Assembly (NCBI GenBank): GCA_002633005.1
Contig: NMRA01000024.1
Location: 769,786 to 833,785, forward strand
DNA length: 64,000 nucleotides
Reading direction: 5' to 3'
DNA from: Phoronis australis
Taxonomy: Eukaryota > Phoronida > Phoronidae
In this document: positions 50,301-62,700 of the stretch, piece by piece
How positions within the stretch are numbered: the first letter of the stretch is position 1
Layout: the number at the start of each line of letters is the position of its first letter
Made by a program: the position numbers and the translations under genes
Notes under the pieces: model-generated
The model's database searches: none
What the model saw: only the letters and a program-made list of their open reading frames with translations
What the model was told of the DNA's origin: nothing

Positions 50301-53300
50301 GAATACTTATGTCTTCGATGACAAGTACATGTATGTAGCGCGCACTTCCTTGCCAAGTTCTTTTTAACACAGGTCAACTTTTATTAGTCTTCTATTCGCA
50401 GTTTTCACGTGTGCAAAGAAATGTGGATTCCTGTTGAGGGAAAAGATCTGTACGGGAAAGATACAATTACAATCCCTTTTACAAGTACGCTGCCTCTGGT
50501 CTGAAAGGCCAGACCATAATGGGACACATTCCTCGCAAGATCAGCAAAACTTTTGCATTCTTTTTGATGCACGGCAGAAGTTTGAAGTGTCTAGTCACGC
50601 CTAAATAGTGACATAGCAGCGAGGCTCGTGGTCTACAAATTCCGTGCACAATGATTTTTTCAGGACTGTCGGATCTTATTGATAAATTGAAGACGTTACT
50701 GTAGAATTTTAAAACTGTAGGTAAGGCATTTTTCACATGTACACGGTCATGGGCTGGGCGCTTATTTTAACGAAGTCTGAAAATGCTTATAGGGGCATGG
50801 GCGTTTATTAGGGCGAATACAGTACATTTGTGACACCTCGTTTTGACACCAGAACATGGTTTAAAAAGGCTTTGAGACAATAATGTACAATGAATACCGA
50901 ATACTCGTTCACCTAGCCACAGATAATGGTCCCCGCTGTCCATGAACAGAAAAGGTAGGTGGCAGTACTGCATCTCCAGCTTAACGGCACACTGGATCTG
51001 TTTCAGCTGTCGGCTCAGCCGCGCTTTCAGAGCAGGTTCCGTGACGACTACAATCAAAACATATAAATTATGTTTTTAAAAAAATTTAAATCACCTCCTT
51101 GACACCATATTTCACTTCAAATTATTCAATACTGTTTGTACAAGATGGTAACAAAGATTATCAGTAAGACCACTTATTTTAGACAAAATTGACAAAATCG
51201 TCCTTTTTCATTTTTCAAAAGACCAAAGCCTTACTAATACTCAACATTTCTTCAATTTTTTGTGACTGAAGTGTCGCTCAAAACATTAAAATTTAATGAA
51301 GCATAATTTTCTAATAATGGCTACATTTTTTGTGTTGAGAATTGTGATAACCAAAATTCTACTTTTCTGCCCAATTATATCAACTATATGAAAATTGCAT
51401 GTCAATGAGAAGCAAGCAAATTATGTTACATCGAGTACTGCATCAACGAGTCAAAAATGGACAACTTCAAACCCAAAGCAACATATACTAAGAATACAGC
51501 TGAGCGGTTTATGAAGTCAGAATGAGTTATGAGCATCACCAGAGAAATCACAACTTCATTTTTTCAGACGTGTCATCAAATCAACAATATTTGACGCTCA
51601 CCATTGTGTGAAATGCAACTTCTCAAAGTAATAGTCATATTAGCCAAATAAACATAGTTGGTTCTATTCTAACATTTTCTTTAATTGCTCACTTTAAAAA
51701 ACAACTAAGACGAGCAAAAATAATGCGGGATTTGTTTTTTACTCATCATTATGGCGTTTCAAACCTTGGTTACCCTTTCAAGCAGGACTACGCAGCTTTT
51801 CAAGAAAAACAGACTTTGGCTGAAATTGATGCATGTGGGCGTTTTTTGATCACGTAGTCGGTATGCGCTGGTCTCAAAATGAGTCAGGGTAGAGAACAGA
51901 AGCAACTGTGCTTTTTTCAGGCCTTATCCTTAACAGTGCACAGTACAACTTTAAGTGTACATAACTAACCCTTAAGTTTAGCAGACAACTTAATCCTTGT
52001 CCTTCCCTTACACTCAAGCTGTCATTGAAAGAACAATGCATTAGAAAAGATTCCATTTAATGAACATGGTTGAGTTTTATAACTTTCGTTCTAATCAATG
52101 GCATTTCATTAAGCAAAAGAATTGTGTGCCATTTGATGTCAAACTTCAGTGACATACTACGAATGTTCAATAAAGGCCCCAGTATGGTTCACTGTCATAC
52201 ACCAGTAGTTGAACGACATTGTGTCAACAGACTGTGAGTAGCATGAAACCAGGTGACAGCCTCAACACCATCAATAAAAACACCTGTCTTTAAAACCAGC
52301 CCAAGCAATGAATTAGCAGATGAAACACGAAAAACAAACTTTCAAGCTAACAAAGAGTTTGACCCTTACCGTTAACCTGTGACAGGAAATGAGCATTGAA
52401 CACTTTGTTGATGAAGTTGAGAGGTAACCTTCGTAGATATACAAAAGAACTGAGCAGTTCCACCATGCTGACAGGTGAGAAGTCATCGAACTTCTTGAGA
52501 AGAACATCTTCAAGTTTTTCGAAGACCTGGCTTACGTTCAACGGCTCGTAATTCAACTGACCGTAAGGACGTAACAACAGTAGTAATTGAGTTGCCGTGA
52601 ATGTGTCTGAGTTACGCGCTAGATGCGAGGAAACAATGTCGAAAATTCTAGGCGAAATGAAGCGCAGTTGCCGAAGGTACTCCATAGCCAAGGCGATGAT
52701 GTCAGTATTCATCGTCCTCACATTTTCCGTAATATACCGTTCCAATGCATTGATGAAGTTTTTGTCATAGTGATGCGCCAAACTATACGCAGCTATCATC
52801 TGAGCAAGGTCGAGGTCATTGACTTCTTTGATGTTCATGAACGACCATTTCCCCAGTATGTTCATCACTTTGGCGTTCTTGTGGCTCGTTCTGACCGACA
52901 TGGAGGCGATGGTGGTGATCTCTCGACTTGACAGTTTCCACCAGAATGTGTACAGCCTTTTCAACAAAATGTCAAGTAAATATCTCTGCTCTGATTTCAT
53001 TAGTTTAGCTGTTGAATATGCCTCAACGACATTCGTCTCGTCAATGTCCTGCGCACGATTTCCGAGGTGAATCCACAAACTATCCAACATATCCAGTCCC
53101 TCACTGGGCTCTGGGCCAAGCAGGTGAATCATGCGGCAAATTTCACCCACCGTAAACTGAGAATCACCAATTCGTTTCTCAGCTTCCTCTCGTACCCTGT
53201 CAACGTAGACTGACTGGAAATTATTCGCAGTTGCACACTGCATAAGTTCTAGCAATGTTTTATTCGACAAGACTTCAATGCTTTTCGTAGCTGTGTCGCA

Positions 53301-53754
53301 AAGTTCATTCAACACAGCAGTTTGTATAAAAGAGGATAACTGCTGTTGACATGTGGTTTGTAACTGCACCAATCGCTGAAGAGCATATGCTGACGAATGA
53401 GCTGTGACACGATCAGCGGGCATGTTTAACAATTTGAGAACCTCGCTTACACTTTTGCAATTATAAAGCTGTTGCTTAAACTGTATGTCACTATCAGACT
53501 CGGTTGCCACACCCAATGGTTTGCGAGATGAACCAAGAGAGTAGATATCCGTGTGGCGAACGATGATGGGAATCTCATTGATCTCTACACCATCCTGTAT
53601 GAACGTGGAGGAATAACTTAGGATTTGTCGTTTGTTGAATGTAGACAATTGCTTCTGAGGCGTGAGAAGTCCATTTCGATACATCAGGCATCTCCCACAA
53701 GGACTCTGGAGAAGAGACTTCAAAGTTCTCACAATCATCCTGAAGCCTAAATAG
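47308..53754 (-). CDS. FASTKD-family mitochondrial RNA-binding protein (FAST_1, FAST_2, RAP)
   Basis: FAST kinase domain-containing proteins bind and stabilise or process mitochondrial mRNAs. Coding exons (minus order): 53754-52370 (ATG at 53738), 51047-50913, 49527-49362, 48980-48866, 47418-47308. Phases agree and give 631 residues and TAG. The N-terminus (MIVRTLKSLLQSPCGRC) is basic, hydrophobic and free of acidic residues, as in a mitochondrial presequence. It is followed by helical repeats, a FAST_1-like segment (SPVSMVELLSSFVYLRRLPL, about 430-450), FAST_2 (LKQIQCAVKLEMQYC) and a C-terminal RAP domain split by a 1.4-kb intron (RQRHLQLLGYKVVQ, then ILYKDFF). The length is close to vertebrate TBRG4/FASTKD4, but I cannot assign the paralogue. 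If the last intron were retained, translation would stop two codons later (VVQVS). A 5'UTR exon probably exists upstream but was not found. Confidence 0.88.
50745..50825. mobile_element. Relative of the TACCGTA MITE in a FASTKD intron
   Basis: The core GGGCATGGGCGTTTATTAGG and end GGCGAATACAGTA match the family pattern. The left part (TGGGCGCTTATTTTAACG) is present but the left terminus is degraded. Confidence 0.5.
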
Positions 53755-55071
53755 CTGAAAAAAATGCATAACAAAAATTATCAGAAAATCTGCTCTGCAT
53801 TTCACCCTGTTTACCTAACTAAAAATGAAAATCGATTTAGGCATTTAACTTTCATGAAGACAGTTTCATAGTGTTCCTTACCACAATAAGATAACCAACA
53901 AAAACATTGAAATTATCAGTGACTCAAGAAAATGCTCCAGATTCTATTGGGGTAGGCCAAACTATCGGTTTGGTTAACCCTAAAATTACAAATAGAAAAT
54001 AACACATGTACTGTACGCATTGCCTGTGGTTGACTTGGGGTTGGCAAACACTAAAATTCAGTTATACCACATTGCCTGTAAGTTACTTGAGTTGGGAACA
54101 GAAATATAATTATATCATGAGACTACATGATTTTATGAGAATAAGAGTAAAAGGTAATACATTTTTTTATGATAGCTCCCCACCCTGGCCAAAGCAAAGG
54201 CTGAAACACAACACATATTTTGAACAAATGCACTCTTACCAGCCGTCTGACAAGATACCATAATAAAGAACTTTCTCTTTATTTAGTATAAAATCGCGTG
54301 GATGATAACTGATAAGTGCATGTGGCTGTGACTGAGTGAGATTTGAATTGAATACAACTAGACAATGAATGTCAAGAGTAAGACTTACCCTTACTCTTCA
54401 GACTCTTAGTCTTAGACTAGAGAGACTGAGACAGTGAGAGTGACAGGGAGACAAGAGAAGTTTCAAGTGTCAAAACTCCTAGTCTTTGTATTTTCGAAAC
54501 ATACAAACCTGCAGTCCTATTCAGACAAGAAAAGAGTAGGCATCACGCTATCTGACAAAAACTGCGTCATGTATCAGGAAAACCTTGCCCTTACGTAAAT
54601 GTGCTCTGGCGTCTGGGGCAGAGAACACACGTTTTGAAACACAAGCGCCCCCAATTGTCCAACAGACGGCGCACAAAATTGTAAGTCTGCAGATTCAGTT
54701 GTTCTTAGAAAGTGTTCTGATTCTGTTGGAGATGAATCGCCCTTTCTTTAAAGATGTTTGGTTGTACGCTCATCCGACTATGGACAGATTAGCTTCTGCC
54801 GTTGAGCAGGTGTGTCATCAAAAAAGTGAAAACAAGGGTGACGTTGTCAGTAAGGTAGCATAGTTAGTTGTATTGCTGTGCTTGAACATGGAATTCCGCT
54901 TGATCTGGACTCAATTCTCGAGTCAAGCAGTCAAGCCAGGTCGAATTTACTACTGTCAACACCTGAGTAAACTTATGGGAGCTTATTTCGATCTTTTAGA
55001 ACATATTTCTACTATACACCACATAAAGAAGGGAGTGATGTGTATGCTATTACATGTACATATATTGTAAC

Positions 55072-55364
55072 CGCACGGATTTAGGGGGGCCTGGGCCCCT
55101 TGGCCGCAGCAAGGAAAGATGGAACAGCAACAGTGTGAAGCATGAAAAAATATTGAGTAAGCAACCAGGACGCAGAGAAGGGGGTGCTCCAGATCGCGGC
55201 ATTCAGGGGTTTTTTTTTGTCCACTGGTAGATTTTCGGAACAGGGTTCACATACCCTCTCCCGCTACTTCGGGCCTGTGGTGCACATACAATTGCGCTTT
55301 GCCCAATTCCCCGAGACAATATGTTGGGCTCCCCCTTATGGTATCCTAGATCCGCCACTGCATA
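55072..55364. mobile_element. Probable small inverted-repeat element (GGATCTAGG type)
   Basis: The left GCACGGATTTAGGGGGGCC and right ATCCTAGATCCGCCACTGC are imperfect inverses around about 290 bp without an open frame. Confidence 0.45.
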
Positions 55365-55469
55365 GATGTGTTGGAAGTCTGGTGCGGTTCACAAGTGTTG
55401 TGAAGCGTGACTTCCGGTTGTGACGACAGTACAGTCAGATAAAGCCTCAGTCTAAGCCCTTGCCAAGCG

Positions 55470-55575
55470 GCAATTGCCTCTTGGCCGAATGGTTTAGATG
55501 CTTGATCCTCGCTCATGCTGCCTGGGTTCAAGTCCCGCCGTAGACACTGAAATTTTCTACACAATCTTGCCACTA
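55470..55575 (+). mobile_element. tRNA-like (SINE head) sequence, second type
   Basis: A box TGGCCGAATGG (55482-55492) and B box GGTTCAAGTCC (55525-55535) are both close to consensus and correctly spaced. The acceptor stem does not pair, so it is a tRNA-derived SINE or tRNA pseudogene. Its downstream sequence differs from family A. Confidence 0.55.
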
Positions 55576-56309
55576 GGACTACGTAACAGTGCGAGATAAC
55601 CTGCTGCTATGTCTGTGGCAAGCCGCAAGGTTTGTAATCTCGCCACATTGTGACACGCACGATTGCCTGCTGCTTGACCTTCAATGGGAATCAGACAGTG
55701 AATGACCCTGAAGATCAAGGAACAGCCAATCACAGCACATCATGTAGTGATAAGACTGGGATCTTCGCCGGACTTCCGACACATCTATGTTCCTGTGTAA
55801 TGCCATACGTAGTATTCACATCTAATCTTTACTTATTGGTGTATGTGAGAGGTATAAGCTCCCATGAGGAAATTTAATTACACTACTCGATCAAATAATA
55901 ACTTTCACGTTGATAAAAAATTGTAAATCACATTTTAATAAAATAATGTAAATTTTGACCAACCTAATTGGCTTTTTATCAACTATTCCCAATCTTATTT
56001 GCCAAACAATAATTGGTTAATTTTAACCATTCACTGCATTCAATGAATGGCATTCACACATTCTTCCGATTCTGTGACATGTGTTCTTGCGAACGAATGA
56101 TAAAATGCCATTGGGTGATTGTGAGGCCACTAATTACAAAACTTCTTTGTACTGCTTGCTTTAATGAACATCGTATATTTATTCCAAGTTCGCACATACG
56201 GTGATCTTGAGGTATAAGCGAAATTCCAAGTTCAAGCACATCAGTATGGTTACGTTTTTGTTGCCTAATATTGTTCGTAACTTTCGTTTTCTGCACTCAT
56301 CCACTCCAC

Positions 56310-56857
56310 TAGACAGTGACCACCGTCTCTAGCTGGCCCCAGTAGAGAGGGTGAAGCTTTTTGACGAATTATACTTCACACTGATTAAAACATCAAAATC
56401 ACGTTGTTACCTTTTGTGCAGAGGAACTCCTTAGGAGGCCTTCGATGTCTTTAGTTCTTTCCAACTCAAAGAAATACTCCCGTAATCAAACTTTTTCCCG
56501 AGCAGTCCCTCGTTCAGTAGCTCAAATCGGCAGCTGGCCATTTTTAACACTGCACGCGCTCCTGCCGGGCACGGTGAAAAGAGGGATGCGTGCAGTGTAA
56601 AAATGGCTAGTTTGCCAATTTTGGCAACTGAACGAAGGACTATTCGAAGAAAAAGTTTGATTACTGGAGTATTTGTTCTAGTCGGAAGGAAGTAAAGACA
56701 TCAATGGCCTCCTGAGGTGTCTCTCTTTGCGCAAAAGGTACTTATAACAACGTGACTTCGATGTTTTAATCAGTGTTAGGCATAATTTGCTAAAAAAGCT
56801 CCTATAGGAACTTCACCGTCTCTACTGGGTCGAGCTGAAGATGGTGGTCACTGTCTA
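56310..56857. mobile_element. Foldback/MULE-like element, ~270-bp inverted arms, 9-bp target duplication
   Basis: The ends TAGACAGTGACCACC and GGTGGTCACTGTCTA are exact reverse complements, and pairing continues with mismatches through both arms to a centre near 56575-56590 (TGGCCATTTTTAACACTGCA against TGCAGTGTAAAAATGGCTAG). The flanks 56301-56309 and 56858-56866 are both CCACTCCAC. Long inverted arms with 9-bp duplications are typical of Mutator-like elements. No transposase is present. Confidence 0.75.
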
Positions 56858-58510
56858 CCACTCCACTAGACTCCAGTCCAGTACCTCCCTATGTGAAACA
56901 AAGGGTATGTAACTTCTTGCCTTACTTCTGTATTTTTTGCTGTTCAAATAATGATGAAGATCAAATTTCAATGACTCATTGAATTACATTTTATAGTCCT
57001 AATTGTCTAAAATGGTCAGAAGGAATGTTGCCATGAACAGGCAGCACTTACTGATCACTTACACAAATTACTGTTCCCTAGTCCCCAAACTAAAAAAGCC
57101 GATCATGAAAATCTAGGCACTGTGGTAAGAGCCTATTATAATCCTTACCAATAACAAGCATTCACAATTACCGGTTGACAAATGCATGGCACTGCAATGG
57201 AAGGTGCACAACTTTTGACTTTGAAATCGGGTGTCATGCATTTTCGGCATCTTTTTTAAATGCATGAGGAAAAATCATGACTTTTGATTTTGGTTGTTTC
57301 TGGCTTGATCTACCATGAATAGTCCCTTTACTGTATTCATTTCAGCAAAAACCAATTATCCTGTTGGGATAAGCTGAGCATAGCTTAGCAATAGTTTTTG
57401 ACTTTTTGGTGCTGAACGTGTAATGTAGCATGGATAATGAGGTGTTCGCATCTTTCCTGAAAATTACCAGCATCACGCACGGAATGATTCAAGCACTGTG
57501 AATTAAGATAATATTGAGCTGCTCTGAAAAGAACTTGAAACTTAAAGGAAAGCTGAACACGTTACGCTAATTATACACTAAAACAATTTATTCTTTATCG
57601 CGATTATGTTGTTGGTAGTGATTGCATTTGGTGGTCCCCAGTTTGGAGAACCAAACTCTCATAGTGTAACGCATTCATTGGATAAAACTTGCTCCCAAAA
57701 CCAGGGATCAGCAAAGAGCAAGCAGAGTTCTCTTCCTTCCACTCAATGCCACAAAGGGTGCCTGTTGTGTATTCAAAATCCAGACCAACAGGGCTATAGT
57801 GCCTGAGTAACCAGGAAAATAAGCATACCTGAGACAATACCAATTTATCCCTTTGTTGTATTATTTACCCATTTACCCATTTAAACTATATTGACACTGA
57901 TCTATTACTGGATTGTCTAGACTGGAGTGTGAGAGATAATGACTTTAACTTTCCACTGACAAAGTAATTGTTTTACATTGTCAATCTCTTTTTTGTGTTA
58001 CTTCTTGATTTTTCATTCTTGATTCACTTTTCACAGTTTCCAATACATCTCGTGCTATTATTTTACCTGTGAATAAATCCCAAGCTAAAGGTATCGTATC
58101 TCTGCTTATTGTCATCAATCTTTTAATTGGCCGTGGCTTTATTTGTACTCGTCCGGTCTAATGCCTAGGGGTACTATAATTGTGAAACTTAGGAATTGGG
58201 AGGTGGGCGTTAAGTATCAGGTATGTCAACTAGAAGTTTTGAGACATCTGGAACTGGGTGTTTAGTGGAGTAGTTGGGTTGATACCCATTAAGCTAAGTT
58301 TACCTTGGACTTCACGTGAAAGAGTCAAGTGAAATGTCTGTGCTAGATAGTTATAAGGAAATTTTGCAAGTTCTAGAAGCTAAAATTTGTGCGAGACGTC
58401 TTCACAAAGAAACGGGCATTTTCAAGAAGACTCGATTGTGTTACTAAAAAAAATGCTTGTCAAAATTATTATTTTTTCATTGTTTAAAGGCCCTTCTTGC
58501 ACTGTAAATC

Positions 58511-58672
58511 ATGAATGCCCACAATGTCTCAGAATCATTGTTCGACGGTAGTTATGGTTTTTAAATATGACATTAATTTGGTATTACTTATCTTTTATTA
58601 AAAAAGAACCAAATAAAATTTCACTTGTCCGCTATATTGTGTCCTAAATTGGTGAGATTTTACCGTACGCAT
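58511..58672 (+). repeat. Dispersed ~155-bp repeat (TGTCCTAAATT family), copy
   Basis: Order of conserved blocks: GAATGCCCACAA, TAGTTATGG, AAATTTCACTTGTCCG, ATATTGTGTCCTAAATTGG, TGAGATTTTACCGTA. Other copies: 15031-15178 (+), 28961-29106 (-), 32022-32180 (+), 62310-62477 (+), 63090-63244 (-). Confidence 0.65.
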
Positions 58673-58764
58673 GAGTTGGCGTTAAGCCGTGCATGGGTGT
58701 TTAAACATGAAAATTTGGGGGTGGGTATTAAGCAGCATGTTGGTGTTAGATCGGACGAGTATGG
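58666..58764. mobile_element. Relative of the TACCGTA MITE next to a dispersed repeat
   Basis: It begins TACCGTACGCATGAGTTGGC and ends ATCGGACGAGTATGGT. It directly follows a copy of the repeat at 58511-58672, whose 3' end is the same TACCGTA. A fragment with GTACTCGTCCGG is also at 58147-58215. Confidence 0.5.
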
Positions 58765-59736
58765 TTCTTTAAGCACTCTAAAAACATACTAGTAGGACTC
58801 TTTTGATTTGACATTATCGAAAAATTCTTTTTGAGATTGTGGACTGAATATGAAAGTGTCACTTCGCAGGAAAATGGTCGACTGGCTGAGCTAAATCCTT
58901 GTCAGTACTTGACAGAGTATTTCCCATGTAGTTTACTGGCAAGTTCAGTCACTGGCATAGATTTCACCGAATATCTGGCTAACAATGGCGAGAATTGACC
59001 ATTAGTAATAAGTCGCAAAAAGGACAGATTTTATCGTTTCGTACCTATCGTCCAATTTGACAACAATCCCAAAATTGCATTTTTCGGTGGTAAAAATGAT
59101 AATGTCTCTATAAAGTGGCCTGTCTTGCTAATTTTCATCTCACTTACGCAATTGTATTAATGACTTTGAGTAAAGTCAAGTTGTGTATAATTATAACATT
59201 GTAGTTTGTATAATTGTTCACGTGCCTTGTATGATATCACAACATTTTAACTTCCGTATCATTACTAAGCTGAGTGACGGCCATTTTGATAGTACTGAAT
59301 ACTAGAAATTCTTATTCTGGTATGTGAGAAATTTCATTGAAATAACAAAAACTTTAAATCCTCGTTTCCCCGAGTTCATGGAAACGTCACTCTGGATCAC
59401 TCACTCAGTTCTCTATTTTGTACTACGTGGAGCCCTGAACGCACACTATTCAATAGGTTAACGAATGTCATTTTGAAGGAATGCTTCTATTAGAAACACG
59501 TAGACCTGCTGTAGAATTTACTTCCTTATGGTTTTTACTATTTATTTGTCATCAAACACAGGTAAAAGCACCTAGGTAAGCCTTTCGAAAATAAAACATC
59601 AATTTGAAATGTTGTCCTTGTGAAACGAATTGTATTACTATGTTAGTACTGTAATATTTTGCCCAACTGACTTTGAGCAAGTTTAACCCGACACGCGATC
59701 TTCTTACTGTAGTCGTGTGTTGTTAGTGGAGAGGCC

Positions 59737-62700
59737 ATGCCTGACGATTACCGTAGGGTCAAGTACATGAAGCATATACGCTGGAACGAATTTGCCGATG
59801 GATTCCCCAACATATTTATCGAAAATGTGAAAGAGATGGCCGGAAAAGATGGTACGTAAGGTGGATTAAATGCATGTGTGAAGAATGTTTTAATTAAAGT
59901 CTTTTCAGAGGTTCAGAGAATTTAACATATTGAATATTTCTCTAAATGAAAATGTAGTATCTGAATTATATACAATTACATGGAAGGCTTGTTCAAAACA
60001 TAAAATGTGTCGGGAATGTTTCAATCGAAATCTGTTCAGAGGCTAAGAGAATTAAGTTAACAGGTTCAGGATTTCTTTGAATGAAAACGTGAATTATGTA
60101 CAAGCAGATTTTGTTGAAAACATAAAAATGTGCGCGCATCCTTTAATCAAAGTCTGTTTAGAAGACTGTACATAAGGTTAAGTATGTTCTGTCGATTGGA
60201 TGTTGGTAAAATTTCTTCTCAATATTTACTCTTGTTCCCCCTTTATGCCACTCTTTGTATTTACAGTGATCTTTTTGGGCAGCTTCCATTCTCCTGAAGT
60301 GATCTTTGAGCAGTTATCCGTCATCTACGCTCTGCCTCGTTACTTGGCCAGGAGTGTTACTTTCATCTTACCTTATTTCCCCACGGGCACAATGGAACGG
60401 GTCGACACTGAGGGTCAGATCGCTACAGCCAAGGTACAGTAGAGACAACCGACATGATGCATTAGGCTTACGTAGATCCTTGTAGCCATGTCGGTGCATT
60501 CAACCAATTACCTACAAAACAATAGAATTACTCGAGAAGAGTATTTATTTTCAGGGAGCAGAAAGCCTTTAGACTTTCTACCAGTCTAGGATTGATTGGG
60601 TCACGTGATGTCTATTAAATTTAGCAAAACAGAAAGGTATGGACATAGCAAAACAACGGTATCAGTAACATGATCAAATTTTGTTTGATGTTAAATGTTT
60701 GAGATTCCAAAACCCTGTTACAGTTTTCTAAGTTATTTTGTTTTCAGTTTATGTAGCTTTTCAATTTGTTTTCATAAAACTCATTGACATAAAATTCCTG
60801 TTTTTAATAGCTCCTCATTCAAAAGTGGATCAGTCTTTGACAATTCCTAACAATGTTTTTGAGAACAGTGTATAAGGCGTATTGCCTGAAAGTTTAATAA
60901 GAATTTCATTTACAACATACACCATCGGTATGAAATATTCAATACTCCATGATGTAACAGTAGTTTCTTAACATGGAAATTTGGAAGGTTCTGGAATAGA
61001 TTTGACTTTTCATTCCGATGATTTTCAAGTGTACACAGCTGTTTGCTTATTAAAGCTCCTCTGTTGAGAATTTTTAAGATATAAATGATGATTCTTGTTG
61101 TGGTAATTTTTTCCAGACCCTGGCCACTCTGTTGTCCAGTATTCCAATGACTGCCAGAGGCCCACCTCAGATCATGGTGATAGACATTCATGCACTGCAG
61201 GAGAGATTCTACTTCTCAGAAAACGTCATTCCAAGGTGTGCTTCTACACAGCTTGTGATTAACTAGACGTGAAGATTTGGTCAGTTTGTCACAGTGATAG
61301 TGTTATAAACTTGTAAGGTTGTAAATCAGAACTGGGACTTGACAGAAAAAAATGTTGCAACTGTTCTGCATTCATTGGAGTAACGCATTGCGTAACCTGT
61401 TTCTCGCATTCATGCTGTATTTTCTTTGATTTATGGGAAATTCTTTCAATTATCTTTTTCTGGATTGTGAATTTCCTTGGCAGTTGAGTTGTCTGTCTTT
61501 AAACACGTAGAAGAGTCAGAGTGCTTTGGATGAAGTATGGAAACTCAAAGTGTGCCTGAAAAACAAGTCATTACGAGGTTAAGTAAGGTGGTCGTCAAAT
61601 GATTCCCCTCAGGCTACATCTGTTGCTAACACTGGTAGCTGGTTTGTGTTATTGTTTGTGAGCCATGTGTTTTGGACAGTCTGTTGGAGGGCTCAGATTT
61701 AAAGCTAGCGCAAGTTGTAACGTATTATTTTAGGTGTATTTTGATGCTTCAAAAACCGATTTTTTACAATAAAAACAGATTCACCCAACAGTAACACAAA
61801 AACAGTGAGAAACAATGTTTCCATATTGTCAAGTAGGGTTGGTTTGTAATGAAACCCCGAGTGTGATGCTTGTCCCACTTTCAAAACACAAAACTGGACA
61901 AAATGTCCATGTGCTACATGTATGACTAAATAATTTCATCCATCTGGTTGATGCACTGGGATGGTAGGTTCTGTTTCGAACGAAGTTTAACGTACCTATG
62001 AATATTTTTGGTTCCTGTCATCAACGTCTATTCTCAAACTAATGCAGTGTTTGGTTGGGGCATGTGACATCACAGTGAGCGACGGTGAATCTGATTGGTT
62101 GATTAGGTCTTAATCTACAGTGGTGCGAAATGTAAACCACTCAGGCTACCTGTGTCTCGTTGGTTTTCAAATCTGCCATGTTTGCCTGACAGTTTTGGTC
62201 ACATGATCTATTGCATCACAGACATGACTAGGGTGAAATCTCACAAACATCAGACAAAAAAAATGACTAAATTGGTATTTTTCCATTTTCAAAAGCTTTT
62301 AACATTGTTGTGAATGCCTACAATTTTTTAGAATTGTTGCCAGGTAGTAGCTATGGTATAGATCTTAAATGTGATGTAGCATTTATTTGGTGTTGCTAAT
62401 CTCTTATGAAAAAATTTTAAAATGAAATTTCACTTATCGATCATATTGTGTCCTAAATTGATGAGGTCTTACCGTAGCTGTCGTATATCATAATGAAAAT
62501 TGTGTTGAGCACTCCCCCTGTTATTTGAATGTTATTTTTTGCTAGATTAGGGACTGCCATCCCACTGCTCCAGCGACAGCTAGAGTTGTTACCAGAACAA
62601 CAAAACATCAGTATAGCGTTCCCTGATGATGGCGCCTACAAACGGTTCTCAAGTATGTTCAGTGCCCGTTCTACTATTATCTGTGCCAAGATTCGCCATG

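Larger units (their letters stand above)
53755..59736. other. Divergent spacer between FASTKD and PRPP synthetase genes
   Basis: About 6 kb with small transposons (55.1, 55.5, 56.3 kb), a MITE and a dispersed repeat (58.5-58.8 kb). It should hold promoters for both genes and any FASTKD 5'UTR exon, but I could not place them. Confidence 0.5.

Noticed and set aside
54585-54863. Small gene or FASTKD upstream exon on + (MPLRKCALASGAEN...)
   Set aside because: 92 codons, no recognisable homology, no convincing acceptor/donor set, and wrong strand for FASTKD.
55482-55560. Functional tRNA gene (Leu/Ser-like head)
   Set aside because: The acceptor strands do not pair; better explained as a SINE head or pseudogene.
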